DNA of 64,000 bases from GCA-2688775 sp035288865. GTDB taxonomy: Archaea > Nanobdellota > Nanobdellia > Woesearchaeales > GW2011-AR4. The notes under the pieces were generated by a model. That model ran no database searches. It saw only the letters and a list, made by a program, of their open reading frames with translations, and had not been told where the DNA came from. Below are positions 15,225 through 23,985 of this stretch, one piece after another; the stretch's first letter is position 1, and each line of letters opens with the position of its first letter. The stretch lies in assembly GCA_035288865.1 (NCBI GenBank), contig DATDZA010000052.1:1-64000 (forward strand), read 5' to 3'. A program made the translations under genes and the position numbers.

Positions 15225-15761
15225 ATGAAAAAAATATGGATTATTGCCATTATATTATTGGTAGTTGCTATACCATTCGGCTACTATACAATTTCTCCTA
15301 TATTTAGGGTTGTTGAGAAGAACGACGCATCACCGCTGGAAGTTAAGGATGCAATGGACTCAATGGATGCTGCGGCAAAGGCTGAATTCGAAAGCCAAGT
15401 AGAGGAAATGAAAGATAAAGTTATGGTGATGAATGACCAGATGCCTTCTGCTAAAGTACTTGCACAGGGAGAATTTAAAGCAAGCGCGCATGATGTAAGC
15501 GGCAAGGCACTATTGATAGAAAAGGACGGAAAAAAGACTGTAAGATTTGAGGATTTTGATACAATAAATGGGCCTGACCTGAGAATCTATCTTGCATCTG
15601 ACTTAAGTGATGATGATTTTATCGAGATTTCAAAAATAAAAGCCACAAAAGGTAATGTCAACTATGAAATTCCAGAAGGAGTCGACACTTCTAAATACAA
15701 CAAGGTTTTAGTCTGGTGCAAGGCATTTGGCGTGTTGTTTAGCTATTCTGTTCTTTCTTGA
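15225..15761 (+). CDS. DM13-domain membrane-anchored protein
   Basis: An N-terminal membrane anchor (IWIIAIILLVVAIPFGYY, residues 4-21) is followed by a helical spacer and a DM13 domain (about residues 80-178): GEFKASAHDVSGKALL, NGPDLRIYLASDLSD and YNKVLVWCKAFGVLFSYSVL. DM13 domains are proposed to take part in extracytoplasmic redox or adhesion; the conserved Cys in VWCKAFGVLF is kept. The protein faces outward. No redox partner gene is adjacent except a soluble FAD oxidoreductase on the opposite strand. Confidence 0.8.
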   Translation: MKKIWIIAIILLVVAIPFGYYTISPIFRVVEKNDASPLEVKDAMDSMDAAAKAEFESQVEEMKDKVMVMNDQMPSAKVLAQGEFKASAHDVSGKALLIEKDGKKTVRFEDFDTINGPDLRIYLASDLSDDDFIEISKIKATKGNVNYEIPEGVDTSKYNKVLVWCKAFGVLFSYSVLS

Positions 15762-15764
15762 ACT

Positions 15765-17060
15765 TTATTTTTCAAGAAATTTTATGTAGCCGTGGCATAA
15801 GGAAAAAGCAATCTTTTTGCCCAGTATGTTTTGAAATGCCGATGGAGGCGGAAATTTTCTTGTATTATTAAAAAAAGAATCAAAATCATTTTTTCCATTC
15901 GTAATTTTCTGCGCTATGTAATTTCCTATGCCAGCAGACCATGGAAGTCCTGCCCCTGCGCCAAGATAATATACATCAGGCATTTCTTTGTCAACAGAAA
16001 TTATTGGAAGAAAATCTTTTGAAATTCCTAATGCACCCGGCCACATGTATTCCCATCTTATCCTTATATTTGGAAATTTTTTTGAAAAATATCTGGTAAG
16101 TTTTTGAAAAACCCTTTTATTATTGCGGATTAATTTCTTATTATACAGGGTTATAATATCGCCGCCGCCAAGAAGAATCCTGTTGCCGCCTAATGGCCTG
16201 AAATACTGGTAGTTCAAGTCAGAATCCCACACCATAATTTGCTTCTCAGGAAAAATCTTTTGCATCACATTTTTATTTAAAGGAGCGCTGACTAAAAGAT
16301 ATGTCTGTACCTGATAAAAATCCTTGTCATTTTTTCTTAAGTCTGGAGTAAATCTGTCTGCGCATACAATTATTTTGTCGGCTTTTATTTTATATCCTGT
16401 GTTTGTTGATATGCAATTGTCTTTTATTCCAACAGCATCAGTTTTTTCAAAAATTTTTATCTTTAATGCATCTTTCATTCCTTGGCAATATAGGTAGGAA
16501 TTCATGGCAAATGTGTTGTAATACCTTACACCGCCGCAGTAGCCTTTTGTTCCGATTACATTCTCTAATCTATCACTAGAATATATGCTGGTTGTATAGT
16601 GAAGTTCCTTTCTTGCTTTAAATTCTTCTTCTACAGAATTCAAATGCTTCTTTTTATTTGCCACAAAAATAGCATCCTGCTTAATATAGTCGCACTCAAG
16701 CTTGTTTTTCCTTATATTTCTTCTAATAAATTCAACACCATCATTTCCAAATTCCCATAATTTTCTTGCCGGCTTTTTGCCGAACCTTTTTATGAAATCA
16801 CTCAATCCAAACTCAGAATCAGGAGTTATGAATCCTGAGCTTTTGCCGCTTGCCCCTGCCCCGCAGAAGTCTCTCTCGATTATAGCCACATCAAACCCTT
16901 TCTCTGCAAAGGACTGCGCCGCTGAAAGCCCCGTAACGCCTCCGCCCACTATTGCTATGTCAGCGCGTGAATCTTTTTTTAATGGCATAACTTTTGGCTT
17001 TTTGAAAGTTTGCCAGTATACTTCATCTTTCGGAAATGAACTCATGCTTGGAACCCTCAT
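15765..17060 (-). CDS. FAD-dependent oxidoreductase (DAO family)
   Basis: The 431-aa protein begins with a dinucleotide-binding fold, DIAIVGGGVTGLSAAQSFAE (about residues 34-53), followed by an acidic strand end IIERDFCGAGASGKSSG, the typical FAD site of the D-amino-acid oxidase/glycine oxidase group. The C-terminal YYLGAGAGLPWSAGIGNYIA contributes to the flavin site. It most resembles PuuB/OrdL-like amine oxidoreductases, but the substrate cannot be named. It is convergent with the DM13 gene, with 3 nt between them. Confidence 0.8.
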   Translation of the reverse strand: MRVPSMSSFPKDEVYWQTFKKPKVMPLKKDSRADIAIVGGGVTGLSAAQSFAEKGFDVAIIERDFCGAGASGKSSGFITPDSEFGLSDFIKRFGKKPARKLWEFGNDGVEFIRRNIRKNKLECDYIKQDAIFVANKKKHLNSVEEEFKARKELHYTTSIYSSDRLENVIGTKGYCGGVRYYNTFAMNSYLYCQGMKDALKIKIFEKTDAVGIKDNCISTNTGYKIKADKIIVCADRFTPDLRKNDKDFYQVQTYLLVSAPLNKNVMQKIFPEKQIMVWDSDLNYQYFRPLGGNRILLGGGDIITLYNKKLIRNNKRVFQKLTRYFSKKFPNIRIRWEYMWPGALGISKDFLPIISVDKEMPDVYYLGAGAGLPWSAGIGNYIAQKITNGKNDFDSFFNNTRKFPPPSAFQNILGKKIAFSLCHGYIKFLEK

Positions 17061-17090
17061 TTAATCAATTTTGGATCAAATTTTTACAGC

Positions 17091-17654
17091 TTACTTTTTT
17101 ACAAGGTAATTTCTCAGCTTCTCAACAGCATTTCTCCTGAATTTCTTAATTTCCTCGACATTTTCCATTTCGCCGTAGGTTTTACTGCTGCCTTCTGGAA
17201 TGAAAATCGGATCATGTCCAAAGCCGAAATTTCCCCTTATCGATTCGGAAATTTTTCCTTTCTCTATTCCGATAAAACTTATAGGTTTTTTTCCCGGCTC
17301 GCAATAGGCAACCGCGCTCTTGTAAGTGCATTCCCTGTCCTTAACATTTTTTAAAAGCTTAAGTATTCCTTCCAATCCGATTTTTTTATGCACTGTTGCA
17401 GAATAAGTCCCGGGAAAATCATTAAGGGCCTTAATGAACAATCCAGAATCCTCGACTACAATATTTTTATTGAATTTACGTGCAAGTTCTTCTGCCGAAT
17501 GCCTTGCAATCTCTTCAGAATCATCGCTTCTTATTTCTTGATAGGAGATTTTGATGTGGTTGACTTTAATTTCTGGCTCAAGAATGTGTTTAAACTCGCG
17601 AACTTTACCAAGATTGCTGGTTGCAAAATTAATAATTAATTTTTTGTTTGGCAT
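17091..17654 (-). CDS. XTP/dITP pyrophosphatase (Ham1/RdgB)
   Basis: This house-cleaning enzyme hydrolyses deaminated purine nucleoside triphosphates. Family signatures are FATSNLGKVREFKHIL at the N-terminus, VEDSGLFIKALNDFPGTYSA in the middle and FGFGHDPIFIPEGSSKTYGEM near the end. The 187-aa length is normal for archaeal members. It lies 30 nt upstream of the FAD oxidoreductase on the same strand, so the two may be co-transcribed. Confidence 0.92.
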   Translation of the reverse strand: MPNKKLIINFATSNLGKVREFKHILEPEIKVNHIKISYQEIRSDDSEEIARHSAEELARKFNKNIVVEDSGLFIKALNDFPGTYSATVHKKIGLEGILKLLKNVKDRECTYKSAVAYCEPGKKPISFIGIEKGKISESIRGNFGFGHDPIFIPEGSSKTYGEMENVEEIKKFRRNAVEKLRNYLVKK

Positions 17655-17707
17655 GTAATTAATTTATAATGGTTATATTTATATATTGTTATGATTAAGT
17701 CATACCT

Positions 17708-18484
17708 ATGAAAAAAATTATTTTGATAATCGCAGTTTTGTTGTTAGTAATCCCATTTTCAACAGCCCAGATTCCTGCTATTTATTCTTATGTTACAGAT
17801 GATGCCGGTATTCTATCCCCGGGCATAAAATCGCAGCTTGAAAATGATTTGAGAAGTCTTGAAAAGGAAACCGATGGCGTTCAATTTATAATCTACATTG
17901 AAAATGAGTATCCAAAAGATTTTTCTCTGGAGGAATACACATTAAAAATTGCTGAAAAAAATAATATTGGAAAAAAAGGCAATGACAACGGAATTTTATT
18001 ATATATTGCAGTCAAAGACAGAAAATACCGGTGGGAAGTAGGCTATGGTGTTGAATCAACTTTGAATTCCCCACTGATAGGGCGAATTTCAAGAGATTAT
18101 TTAGTTCCAAATTTTAGAAACGGGGATTATGAAACAGGAGTTCTGCAGGCAGAAGATGTGGTAAAAAGATTGTTGCTTAATTCAAATGATGCGGACATTG
18201 TTGCGTTAAAAAATGAGAGCCAGAGTTCAGGCAAGATTCCTTCATTTATTATCGTATTTGTTATTGTCTTTATCTTATTGATTGTGATAAGCATTTTTAA
18301 GGCAACAAGAAATTTGCCTAAATCCAAAAAACAAGATAACAGCTTTTATCATGGTGCTGCCGCCGGATTGTTTATGGGCGGATTCGGAAGGGGGGGATTT
18401 GGCGGTGGTGGTTCAGGGGGCTTCGGTGGATTTTCAGGAGGCGGTGGTGGATTTGGAGGCGGAGGCGGAGGGGGGGGCTGGTAG
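17708..18484 (+). CDS. TPM-domain membrane protein
   Basis: A signal peptide (residues 1-20, ending FSTAQ) precedes a TPM domain (about 25-150: YVTDDAGILSPGIKSQLENDL, NGILLYIAVKDRKYRWEVGYG). A membrane helix follows (FIIVFVIVFILLIVISIF, about 179-196), then an extremely Gly-rich tail of about 50 residues. This is the YgcG/Psb32 architecture, linked to membrane-protein quality control. It starts a three-gene operon with a zinc-ribbon protein and LemA, a pairing common across prokaryotes. Confidence 0.88.
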   Translation: MKKIILIIAVLLLVIPFSTAQIPAIYSYVTDDAGILSPGIKSQLENDLRSLEKETDGVQFIIYIENEYPKDFSLEEYTLKIAEKNNIGKKGNDNGILLYIAVKDRKYRWEVGYGVESTLNSPLIGRISRDYLVPNFRNGDYETGVLQAEDVVKRLLLNSNDADIVALKNESQSSGKIPSFIIVFVIVFILLIVISIFKATRNLPKSKKQDNSFYHGAAAGLFMGGFGRGGFGGGGSGGFGGFSGGGGGFGGGGGGGGW

Positions 18485-18531
18485 ACGGCAAAGCTTAAAT
18501 ATACAATTCAATATCATACAATAAATTTAAA

Positions 18532-18717
18532 ATGAACAAGAAAATGCATTGCCCGAGATGCTCAGGCCTGTGGCACAATAAATTCATGCGAAAAATAAAG
18601 CATCCGTCAGGGGCGGTTTTGGATGCTTGTGACCGCTGTGGAGGCATGTGGCTTGACAGGAATGAAGTTAAGTTATTATATCATTTTTCAAAAAAATCAT
18701 CAAAGGTGAAAAAATGA
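18532..18717 (+). CDS. TFIIB-type zinc-ribbon protein
   Basis: This 61-aa protein has CPRCSGLW at residues 7-14 and CDRCGGMWLDRNEVKLL at about 38-54. The two CxxC knuckles and the GGxWLDxxE ending are those of the small zf-TFIIB family, stand-alone zinc ribbons of unknown role. It overlaps the LemA gene by 4 nt. Confidence 0.85.
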   Translation: MNKKMHCPRCSGLWHNKFMRKIKHPSGAVLDACDRCGGMWLDRNEVKLLYHFSKKSSKVKK

Positions 18718-19280
18718 ACAAGAAATTATTATTATGGATTGGAATACCGGTTGCAGTTATTCTATTAATTGTATTTTGGTATATTGGAACTTACAATTCA
18801 TTGATAAGACTGAATGAAGGAGTCAATGGCAAGTGGGCTCAGGTTGAGACGCAATACCAGAGGAGAGTTGACTTGATTCCAAATTTAGTTTCAACAGTGA
18901 AAGGCGCAGCAAATTTCGAGCAATCAACTTTGACAGAAATAACTAAATTAAGAAGCCAGTGGCAAACAGCTCCGGACGTTAATGCAAAAGTTGAAACCGC
19001 AAATCAGATAGAATCGACATTGTCAAAACTGCTTCTTGTTGCGGAAAATTATCCGCAATTGACAGCGACAAAAAATTTCCAGGCGCTGCAGGATGAGCTT
19101 GCAAACACAGAAAACAAAGTTGCAGTTGAAAGGCAGAGATATAACGATGCTGTGCGCGACTTTAATGCAAGAATAAAAACATTCCCATCAAGCATTGTTG
19201 CAAAAAAACTTGGATATTCAGACAGAACTTACTTCAACTCAGCTCCCGGTTCTGAGAATGCTCCGGAAGTTAAATTTTAG
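18714..19280 (+). CDS. lemA: LemA family membrane protein
   Basis: An N-terminal membrane anchor (LLLWIGIPVAVILLIVFWYI) is followed by the long helical LemA bundle with its hallmark segments YNSLIRLNEGVNGKWAQVE, QRRVDLIPNLVSTVKG, AENYPQLTATKNFQALQDEL and VERQRYNDAVRDFNARIKTF. The 188-aa length is standard and the stop is UAG. LemA often sits with TPM proteins, as here, and its exact job is unknown; it probably faces outward from the membrane. Confidence 0.93.
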   Translation: MNKKLLLWIGIPVAVILLIVFWYIGTYNSLIRLNEGVNGKWAQVETQYQRRVDLIPNLVSTVKGAANFEQSTLTEITKLRSQWQTAPDVNAKVETANQIESTLSKLLLVAENYPQLTATKNFQALQDELANTENKVAVERQRYNDAVRDFNARIKTFPSSIVAKKLGYSDRTYFNSAPGSENAPEVKF

Positions 19281-19344
19281 TAATTAATTTTTTAGATTTT
19301 TTTTATTTATGATTATTTGGACTTTGTGCTATTGAAAATTAAAA

Positions 19345-19617
19345 ATGGAATTATCACAAATATTAGGCTGGACTGCTACATTGTTATTTTCTATAATGAT
19401 AATCCCTCAGATGGTCAAAACAATTAAGCTCAAGGATACAAGCGGTGTCAGCCTAATGCTGTTTATCATATTTCTGGTTGCAAACGCAATTGCGCTTGCG
19501 TACGCTTTATTGATAAACCAAATGCCGCTTATCATAAAATAGGGGATGGCAATTGCTACGACAATAATCTATTTAGGATTGTACTGGTATTACTACAACA
19601 AAAAGAAATCAAATTAA
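19345..19617 (+). CDS. SemiSWEET-like PQ-loop transporter with in-frame UAG
   Basis: The first 65 codons encode two membrane helices of the SemiSWEET/MtN3 family (LGWTATLLFSIMIIPQMVKT with the PQ motif, then GVSLMLFIIFLVANAIALAY). The frame then meets UAG at 19540-19542, yet continues in the same frame as a convincing third helix (AIATTIIYLGLYWYYY) with a basic tail to a UAA at 19615. A functional SemiSWEET needs all three helices. So either UAG is read through, or the gene is a recent nonsense mutant, or a separate ATG at 19546 restarts translation. SemiSWEETs dimerise to pass sugars across membranes. Confidence 0.7.
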
Positions 19618-19618
19618 A

Positions 19619-21856
19619 CTATCTGCTAAACTCCCCAACAATAGGATTCACAATTTTAACTAAATCTTTTGCTTTCATTTTAATGCTTCGCGTGTGCGAG
19701 CCGGCATTGAAAGCAACAACCTCGTTTTCAACCACACTTTTGTCAAAATAAACTTTCAGTCCAAATAAATTTCCAAATGGAGGAACGCTACCAATATTGC
19801 ATCCTGTAACTTTCCGGACTTCTTTTGCATCAGCCATTTCAATTCTTTTGAATAAAGTGATTTTTTGCAGTTTCTCAATGTCTAATTCCTTATTGCCGGC
19901 AACGCATGCCTGAATAAATCCCTCATCCGTCCTCAAAACAAGTGCCTTAGTGCCCTGTTTTAATTCTGTTCCGCGGACTTCAGCAGCTTCCTTGCTGGTG
20001 AAAACTGGCTTATGCTGGAGAACTTCAAATTCCATTTTTTCTTTGTTAAGCACTTCGTTAATTTTATTAAATATAATATTTGTTGCTTCCTTTACAAAAT
20101 CCAGTTTGATGTGCAGTTCCTGCAGCTGTTTTTCCGAAGCCTCAGAAGGCGAGCCGTCCATCGGGTTTTCTGCGGATTTATTCTTAGGAAATGCAATTAC
20201 CTCCCTGATGTCATGCATACCTTGCATCAGTGCAGCCAGCCTGTCAAATCCTAACCCAAATCCTGCATGCGAAGGCGCTCCATATTTATAAGCCTCGAGC
20301 AAAAATCCAAACCTTTCGCGGACTTCTTCAGCCGGCATTCCGGTTACCTTGAAAGTTTTTTCCTGAAGTTCCGGAATTGTGTTTCGCACAGAGCCTGAAA
20401 ATAATTCCGTTCCGTTCGCCACAAAATCATACTGGTATGAAATTACTTTTCCTGGTTCTGAATCAAGATACTGCAGATAATCTTCGCGCGGCATTGTGAA
20501 CGGGTTATGCGCAAAATCCCATTTCTGCTCGTCTTCATTCCAGTCAAACATAGGAAAGTCGGTTACAAAGCAAAAATTAAAATCATCCTTAATGAGCCCA
20601 AGATCCTTTCCAAGCTTCAGTCGTAATCTTGAAAGAACAGTATTCACAATTTTTTCATTGTCAGCGGCAAATAATAATAAATCGCCATTTTTTGCATTTG
20701 TTTTCTCAATTATTTTTTTCTGAATATCAGCAGAAAAGAATTTTACAATATTGCTTTCCAATCCGTCTTTTGTAACTCTCATCCACGCTAAACCAGCAGC
20801 GCCATTTTGTTTTGAGAATTCAATCAGCTCATCAATTTGGTTCCTGCTTAATTTATCGCCGCATTCTTCTGCGTTCAGCACTTTCACAATTCCATTTTTT
20901 TTGATTACATCCAAAAAAACTTTGAATTCAGAATTTTTTGCGACGTCAGTGACGGTGCAGCATTCCATCCCGAATCTTATATCTGGTTTGTCTGTGCAGT
21001 ATCTTTCCACTGCATCACGGTAAGTGAACCTTTTGAAAGGGGTTTTAATATCCCTGTTAAGAACAGCCCTAAAAACATGCTTCATTAAGCCTTCAGTCAG
21101 ATGCAGAATATCATCAACTTCCGCAAACGACATTTCCAAATCCACTTGGGTATGCTCGGGCTGCCTGTCTTCCCTTAAATCTTCATCTCGCAGGCACCTC
21201 GCAAACTGATAATATCTATCAAACCCCGCAATCATCAGAATCTGCTTGTAAATTTGGGGCGACTGCGGTAATGAATAAAATTTGCCGGCATGAATTCTTG
21301 ACGGCACCAGATAATCTCTTGCTCCTTCTGGAGTTGTCTTGATAAGCATCGGAGTTTCAATTTCAACAAAATTTTCTTTTGTCAGGTATTCCCTTATTGC
21401 CATCCCGATTTTGTGCCTGAACATGAGCTGTTTCTGCATTTTCGGCCTTCTTAAGTCAAGATATCTGTACTTTAATTTAGTCTCTTCGGAAGCTTCAAGC
21501 CTGTCGTCTATTTCTATAGGCGGAGTCTGCGCCCTGTTTGTGCTGATAATTTTGCTTACCAGAATTTCAATCTCGCCTGTATGCATTCTGTTATTCGCCA
21601 TTCCTTGCGGACGATTTCTTACGCTGCCCTCGACTATTAAAACATCTTCCCTTCTCAAAGACTCGGCAGCCTTGTGGCTTTCAATATTATTGGAAGGGTC
21701 AAAAACTATTTGTGTTATTCCGTACCTGTCTCTCAGGTCAATAAAAATAACTCCGCCATGATCTCTTCTTGTTGCGCACCATCCTGCCAAAATCACTTTC
21801 TTGTTGACATCTTTTGCAGTCAGTTCTCCACAAGTGTGGGTTCGTTTCATAGGCAT
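19619..21856 (-). CDS. aspS: Aspartyl-tRNA synthetase fused to YbaK-like deacylase domain
   Basis: The 745-aa protein has an OB-fold anticodon-binding domain (residues 1-110, VILAGWCATRRDHGGVIFID), the class II catalytic core with LDLRRPKMQKQL, RCLRDEDLREDRQPEHTQVD and a final GFGLGFDRLAAL, and between these a GAD-like insertion (about 280-420). That insertion is the bacterial AspRS architecture, unusual in an archaeon. After about residue 610 comes a second domain with EVRGTELKQGTKALVL and NIGSVPPFGNLFG, typical of the YbaK/EbsC/ProXp aminoacyl-tRNA deacylases including their conserved Lys. A fused editing domain that clears mischarged tRNA is the natural inference. It is divergent from the translin gene. 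Confidence 0.9.
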   Translation of the reverse strand: MPMKRTHTCGELTAKDVNKKVILAGWCATRRDHGGVIFIDLRDRYGITQIVFDPSNNIESHKAAESLRREDVLIVEGSVRNRPQGMANNRMHTGEIEILVSKIISTNRAQTPPIEIDDRLEASEETKLKYRYLDLRRPKMQKQLMFRHKIGMAIREYLTKENFVEIETPMLIKTTPEGARDYLVPSRIHAGKFYSLPQSPQIYKQILMIAGFDRYYQFARCLRDEDLREDRQPEHTQVDLEMSFAEVDDILHLTEGLMKHVFRAVLNRDIKTPFKRFTYRDAVERYCTDKPDIRFGMECCTVTDVAKNSEFKVFLDVIKKNGIVKVLNAEECGDKLSRNQIDELIEFSKQNGAAGLAWMRVTKDGLESNIVKFFSADIQKKIIEKTNAKNGDLLLFAADNEKIVNTVLSRLRLKLGKDLGLIKDDFNFCFVTDFPMFDWNEDEQKWDFAHNPFTMPREDYLQYLDSEPGKVISYQYDFVANGTELFSGSVRNTIPELQEKTFKVTGMPAEEVRERFGFLLEAYKYGAPSHAGFGLGFDRLAALMQGMHDIREVIAFPKNKSAENPMDGSPSEASEKQLQELHIKLDFVKEATNIIFNKINEVLNKEKMEFEVLQHKPVFTSKEAAEVRGTELKQGTKALVLRTDEGFIQACVAGNKELDIEKLQKITLFKRIEMADAKEVRKVTGCNIGSVPPFGNLFGLKVYFDKSVVENEVVAFNAGSHTRSIKMKAKDLVKIVNPIVGEFSR

Positions 21857-21942
21857 ACGGATTTATGGAAATTATTTAAATGTTTGGTGTTGATTATTAA
21901 TATGATAAGATTTAAATTTAGGTAAGTACTTCGTGGCTAAAG

Positions 21943-22032
21943 GTGATTAAAATTAGAGATGAAACACTTTTCATTATAATGTTTGTCGTAATTGTGGTTA
22001 TTACAGTTATGCTAGCCGTATCATACAAGTAA
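21943..22032 (+). CDS. Single-helix micro-protein
   Basis: A 29-codon frame from GTG at 21943 encodes a short charged start and one membrane helix (LFIIMFVVIVVITVMLAV) and stops one base before the translin ATG, so it is likely co-transcribed. The start is unclear. GGTGATTAA is a perfect ribosome binding site for this genome, but at the expected spacing stands ATT (21952) instead of ATG. Initiation at AUU or at the GTG inside the site are both possible. Confidence 0.45.
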   Translation: MIKIRDETLFIIMFVVIVVITVMLAVSYK

Positions 22033-22033
22033 A

Positions 22034-22603
22034 ATGATAAATAAAAAGGAGTTTAACAGGATAAGAGAAGAAATGCATAAGATTGACTTGCGCAGAGAAG
22101 AAGTCATACAGCTTTCAAGGGAAATTATAAGTGTCTCCAAGCAGATTATTTATGCAGCGCAGAGAAATGATTTGAAAGAGGCAGAAAATTCAATAAAAAA
22201 TATAAAAGAAAAAGTTAAGAAGTTAAAAAAAGTAAATATAATCACAGATACCAACATTCATGCTGTTGCATTTCAGGAATATGTAGAGGCGATTGCTTTT
22301 TATGAATTTGTAAAAAATAAAAAAATACCAACAAAAGCAAGCCTTGGAGTTTCTGCTGAAGATTACCTTAGCGGCCTTTGCGACTTAACGGGAGAATTGG
22401 GAAGAAGGGCAATCTACGATGTTATCCACAAAAAATTTGATGAAGCTGAAAGAATCAAAGAGCTTGTTCATGATATTTATGGTGAATTTCTCAAATTAAA
22501 TTTAAGAAACGGCGAATTAAGGAAAAAATCTGATTCCATCAAATGGAACTTAAAGAAACTGGAAGAAGTTATGTACGACATTTCCATGAAAGGCAGGAAT
22601 TAA
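22034..22603 (+). CDS. Translin/TRAX family protein
   Basis: This is a 189-aa all-helical protein with family signatures AVAFQEYVEAIAFYEFV and SAEDYLSGLCDLTGELGRRA. Translin/TRAX proteins form octameric shells that bind single-stranded nucleic acid, and TRAX-type subunits are RNases using Glu/Glu/Asp. Candidate acids here are the Glu residues in QEYVEA and GELGRR. It probably works on RNA in the cytoplasm. It is directly preceded by a one-helix micro-protein frame. Confidence 0.88.
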   Translation: MINKKEFNRIREEMHKIDLRREEVIQLSREIISVSKQIIYAAQRNDLKEAENSIKNIKEKVKKLKKVNIITDTNIHAVAFQEYVEAIAFYEFVKNKKIPTKASLGVSAEDYLSGLCDLTGELGRRAIYDVIHKKFDEAERIKELVHDIYGEFLKLNLRNGELRKKSDSIKWNLKKLEEVMYDISMKGRN

Positions 22604-22649
22604 TTCAAAAAACGATAAATTTAAATACATAAATCTGACTAAGAACACT

Positions 22650-23264
22650 ATGGCTACTACTCTTCCTCCAGTCATCCCAACTCCAGTTCCGGCAGTTACT
22701 CCTTTTAGGGGTGTTATAGATTTCTTCACCCAGATTGGGCTGTTTGATGTTGTTTTGCCTTTCCTTTTGGTTTTCACTGTGGTCTTTGCCATCATGGAAA
22801 AGACAAAAGTATTGGGCACAGAGCATCACGACGGGCACGAATACACAAAAAAGAACCTTAATGCAATCGCATCTTTCGTCATTGCTTTTCTCGTCATAGC
22901 AGCGAAAGAATTAGTTGCAATCATAAATGGGACTGTTGCAAAAGCAGTTATTGTTTTATTTTTCAGCGTTTTATTTTTATTGTTAGTGGGCTCGTTCCAC
23001 AAGGAAGGCGAGCCGATGTATCTTCAGGGAGGCTGGAAAATCGCTTTCGAGATAATTGTTTTTCTCGCAATATCTGGTATTTTCCTTGACTCAATCAAGA
23101 CAGCTGACGGGAAAACCTGGCTTCAAAGGCTGGGGGATTTCACCGGCTCCGGCAATGACCAGTTGGCCGGCTCGTTAATTCTTATGGCCATAATAGTTAT
23201 ATTTATTGTATACGCCGTCAAAGAGCCGCCCAAAAGCAGCGTTAGTTCATCAGGGGGGCACTAA
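22650..23264 (+). CDS. Four-helix membrane protein with GGH tail (1 of 3)
   Basis: A proline-rich N-terminus (residues 2-17) precedes about four to five membrane helices, the first with VVLPFLLVFTVVFAIMEKTK followed by VLG. The same helix and the [KR]VLG motif recur in the next two genes, and all three proteins end in Gly-Gly-His (here SSSGGH). A TTTAAATACATA box about 26 nt upstream suggests a leaderless start. No catalytic motif is seen and I do not know the function. Being tandem paralogs, the three probably form one hetero-oligomeric membrane complex. Confidence 0.7.
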   Translation: MATTLPPVIPTPVPAVTPFRGVIDFFTQIGLFDVVLPFLLVFTVVFAIMEKTKVLGTEHHDGHEYTKKNLNAIASFVIAFLVIAAKELVAIINGTVAKAVIVLFFSVLFLLLVGSFHKEGEPMYLQGGWKIAFEIIVFLAISGIFLDSIKTADGKTWLQRLGDFTGSGNDQLAGSLILMAIIVIFIVYAVKEPPKSSVSSSGGH

Positions 23265-23364
23265 TCCACAAGATTTATATACTACTCATTAACTAAATAT
23301 GATTTAATAAAGATGTTGGCAGGAGTAAAATTCATCTAACTTTTCATGGATAAGAGGTGTAAAA

Positions 23365-23973
23365 ATGGTTGCTGAGGCGTTTAGACCGGACCAGTTCGCA
23401 AGAATGCTGGATCAATGGAATATCCAGGTAGTTCTTATTTTCTTGCTTATATTTGTCATAATCTACGCTATTCTTCAAAAGACTAGAGTTCTTGGAGAAG
23501 GAAAAAAGAATCTCAATATTATGGTGGCAGTAATTGTCGGTTTGCTTGTTGTTATTCCCCACGTTACCGGAAGATTTCCTCCGAATGCAGACCCGGTTAT
23601 TATTATAGGCGATGCCCTTCCGTCAATTTCAATAGTCTTGGTTGCAATCATTTTCCTTTTGATTATGATTGGCGTTTTCGGCCAGGAAAAAATATTTCTT
23701 GGAATGTCAATGCCCGGATGGGTTGCATTTTTCTCGTTCGCTGTTATTGTTATAGTATTCGGCGGCTCAGCAGGATGGTGGTCTGGATATTTTGGGACTA
23801 CTCTTGAACAATTATTCGGCACAGAGAGCATTGCGGTCATTATAATGCTGCTTGTCTTCGGTATGGTAATTGCGTGGATAACTTCAGATTCAAAGGAAAC
23901 TGACGACAAGTCGGCTATGAAAAGAATGGGAGTTGATTTCAGCAAATTGTTTGGTGGCGGTGGGGGACATTAA
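23365..23973 (+). CDS. Membrane protein with GGH tail (2 of 3)
   Basis: This 202-aa paralog of the preceding gene has a first helix IQVVLIFLLIFVIIYAILQK followed by TRVLGEGKKNLNIMVAVIVG, four further helices, an extra WWSGYFGTTLEQLFG loop before the last helix and a cytoplasmic C-terminus finishing GGGGGH. GAGGTG precedes the ATG. The third paralog follows after 12 nt. Confidence 0.7.
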   Translation: MVAEAFRPDQFARMLDQWNIQVVLIFLLIFVIIYAILQKTRVLGEGKKNLNIMVAVIVGLLVVIPHVTGRFPPNADPVIIIGDALPSISIVLVAIIFLLIMIGVFGQEKIFLGMSMPGWVAFFSFAVIVIVFGGSAGWWSGYFGTTLEQLFGTESIAVIIMLLVFGMVIAWITSDSKETDDKSAMKRMGVDFSKLFGGGGGH

Positions 23974-23985
23974 GGTCCCGGCACT

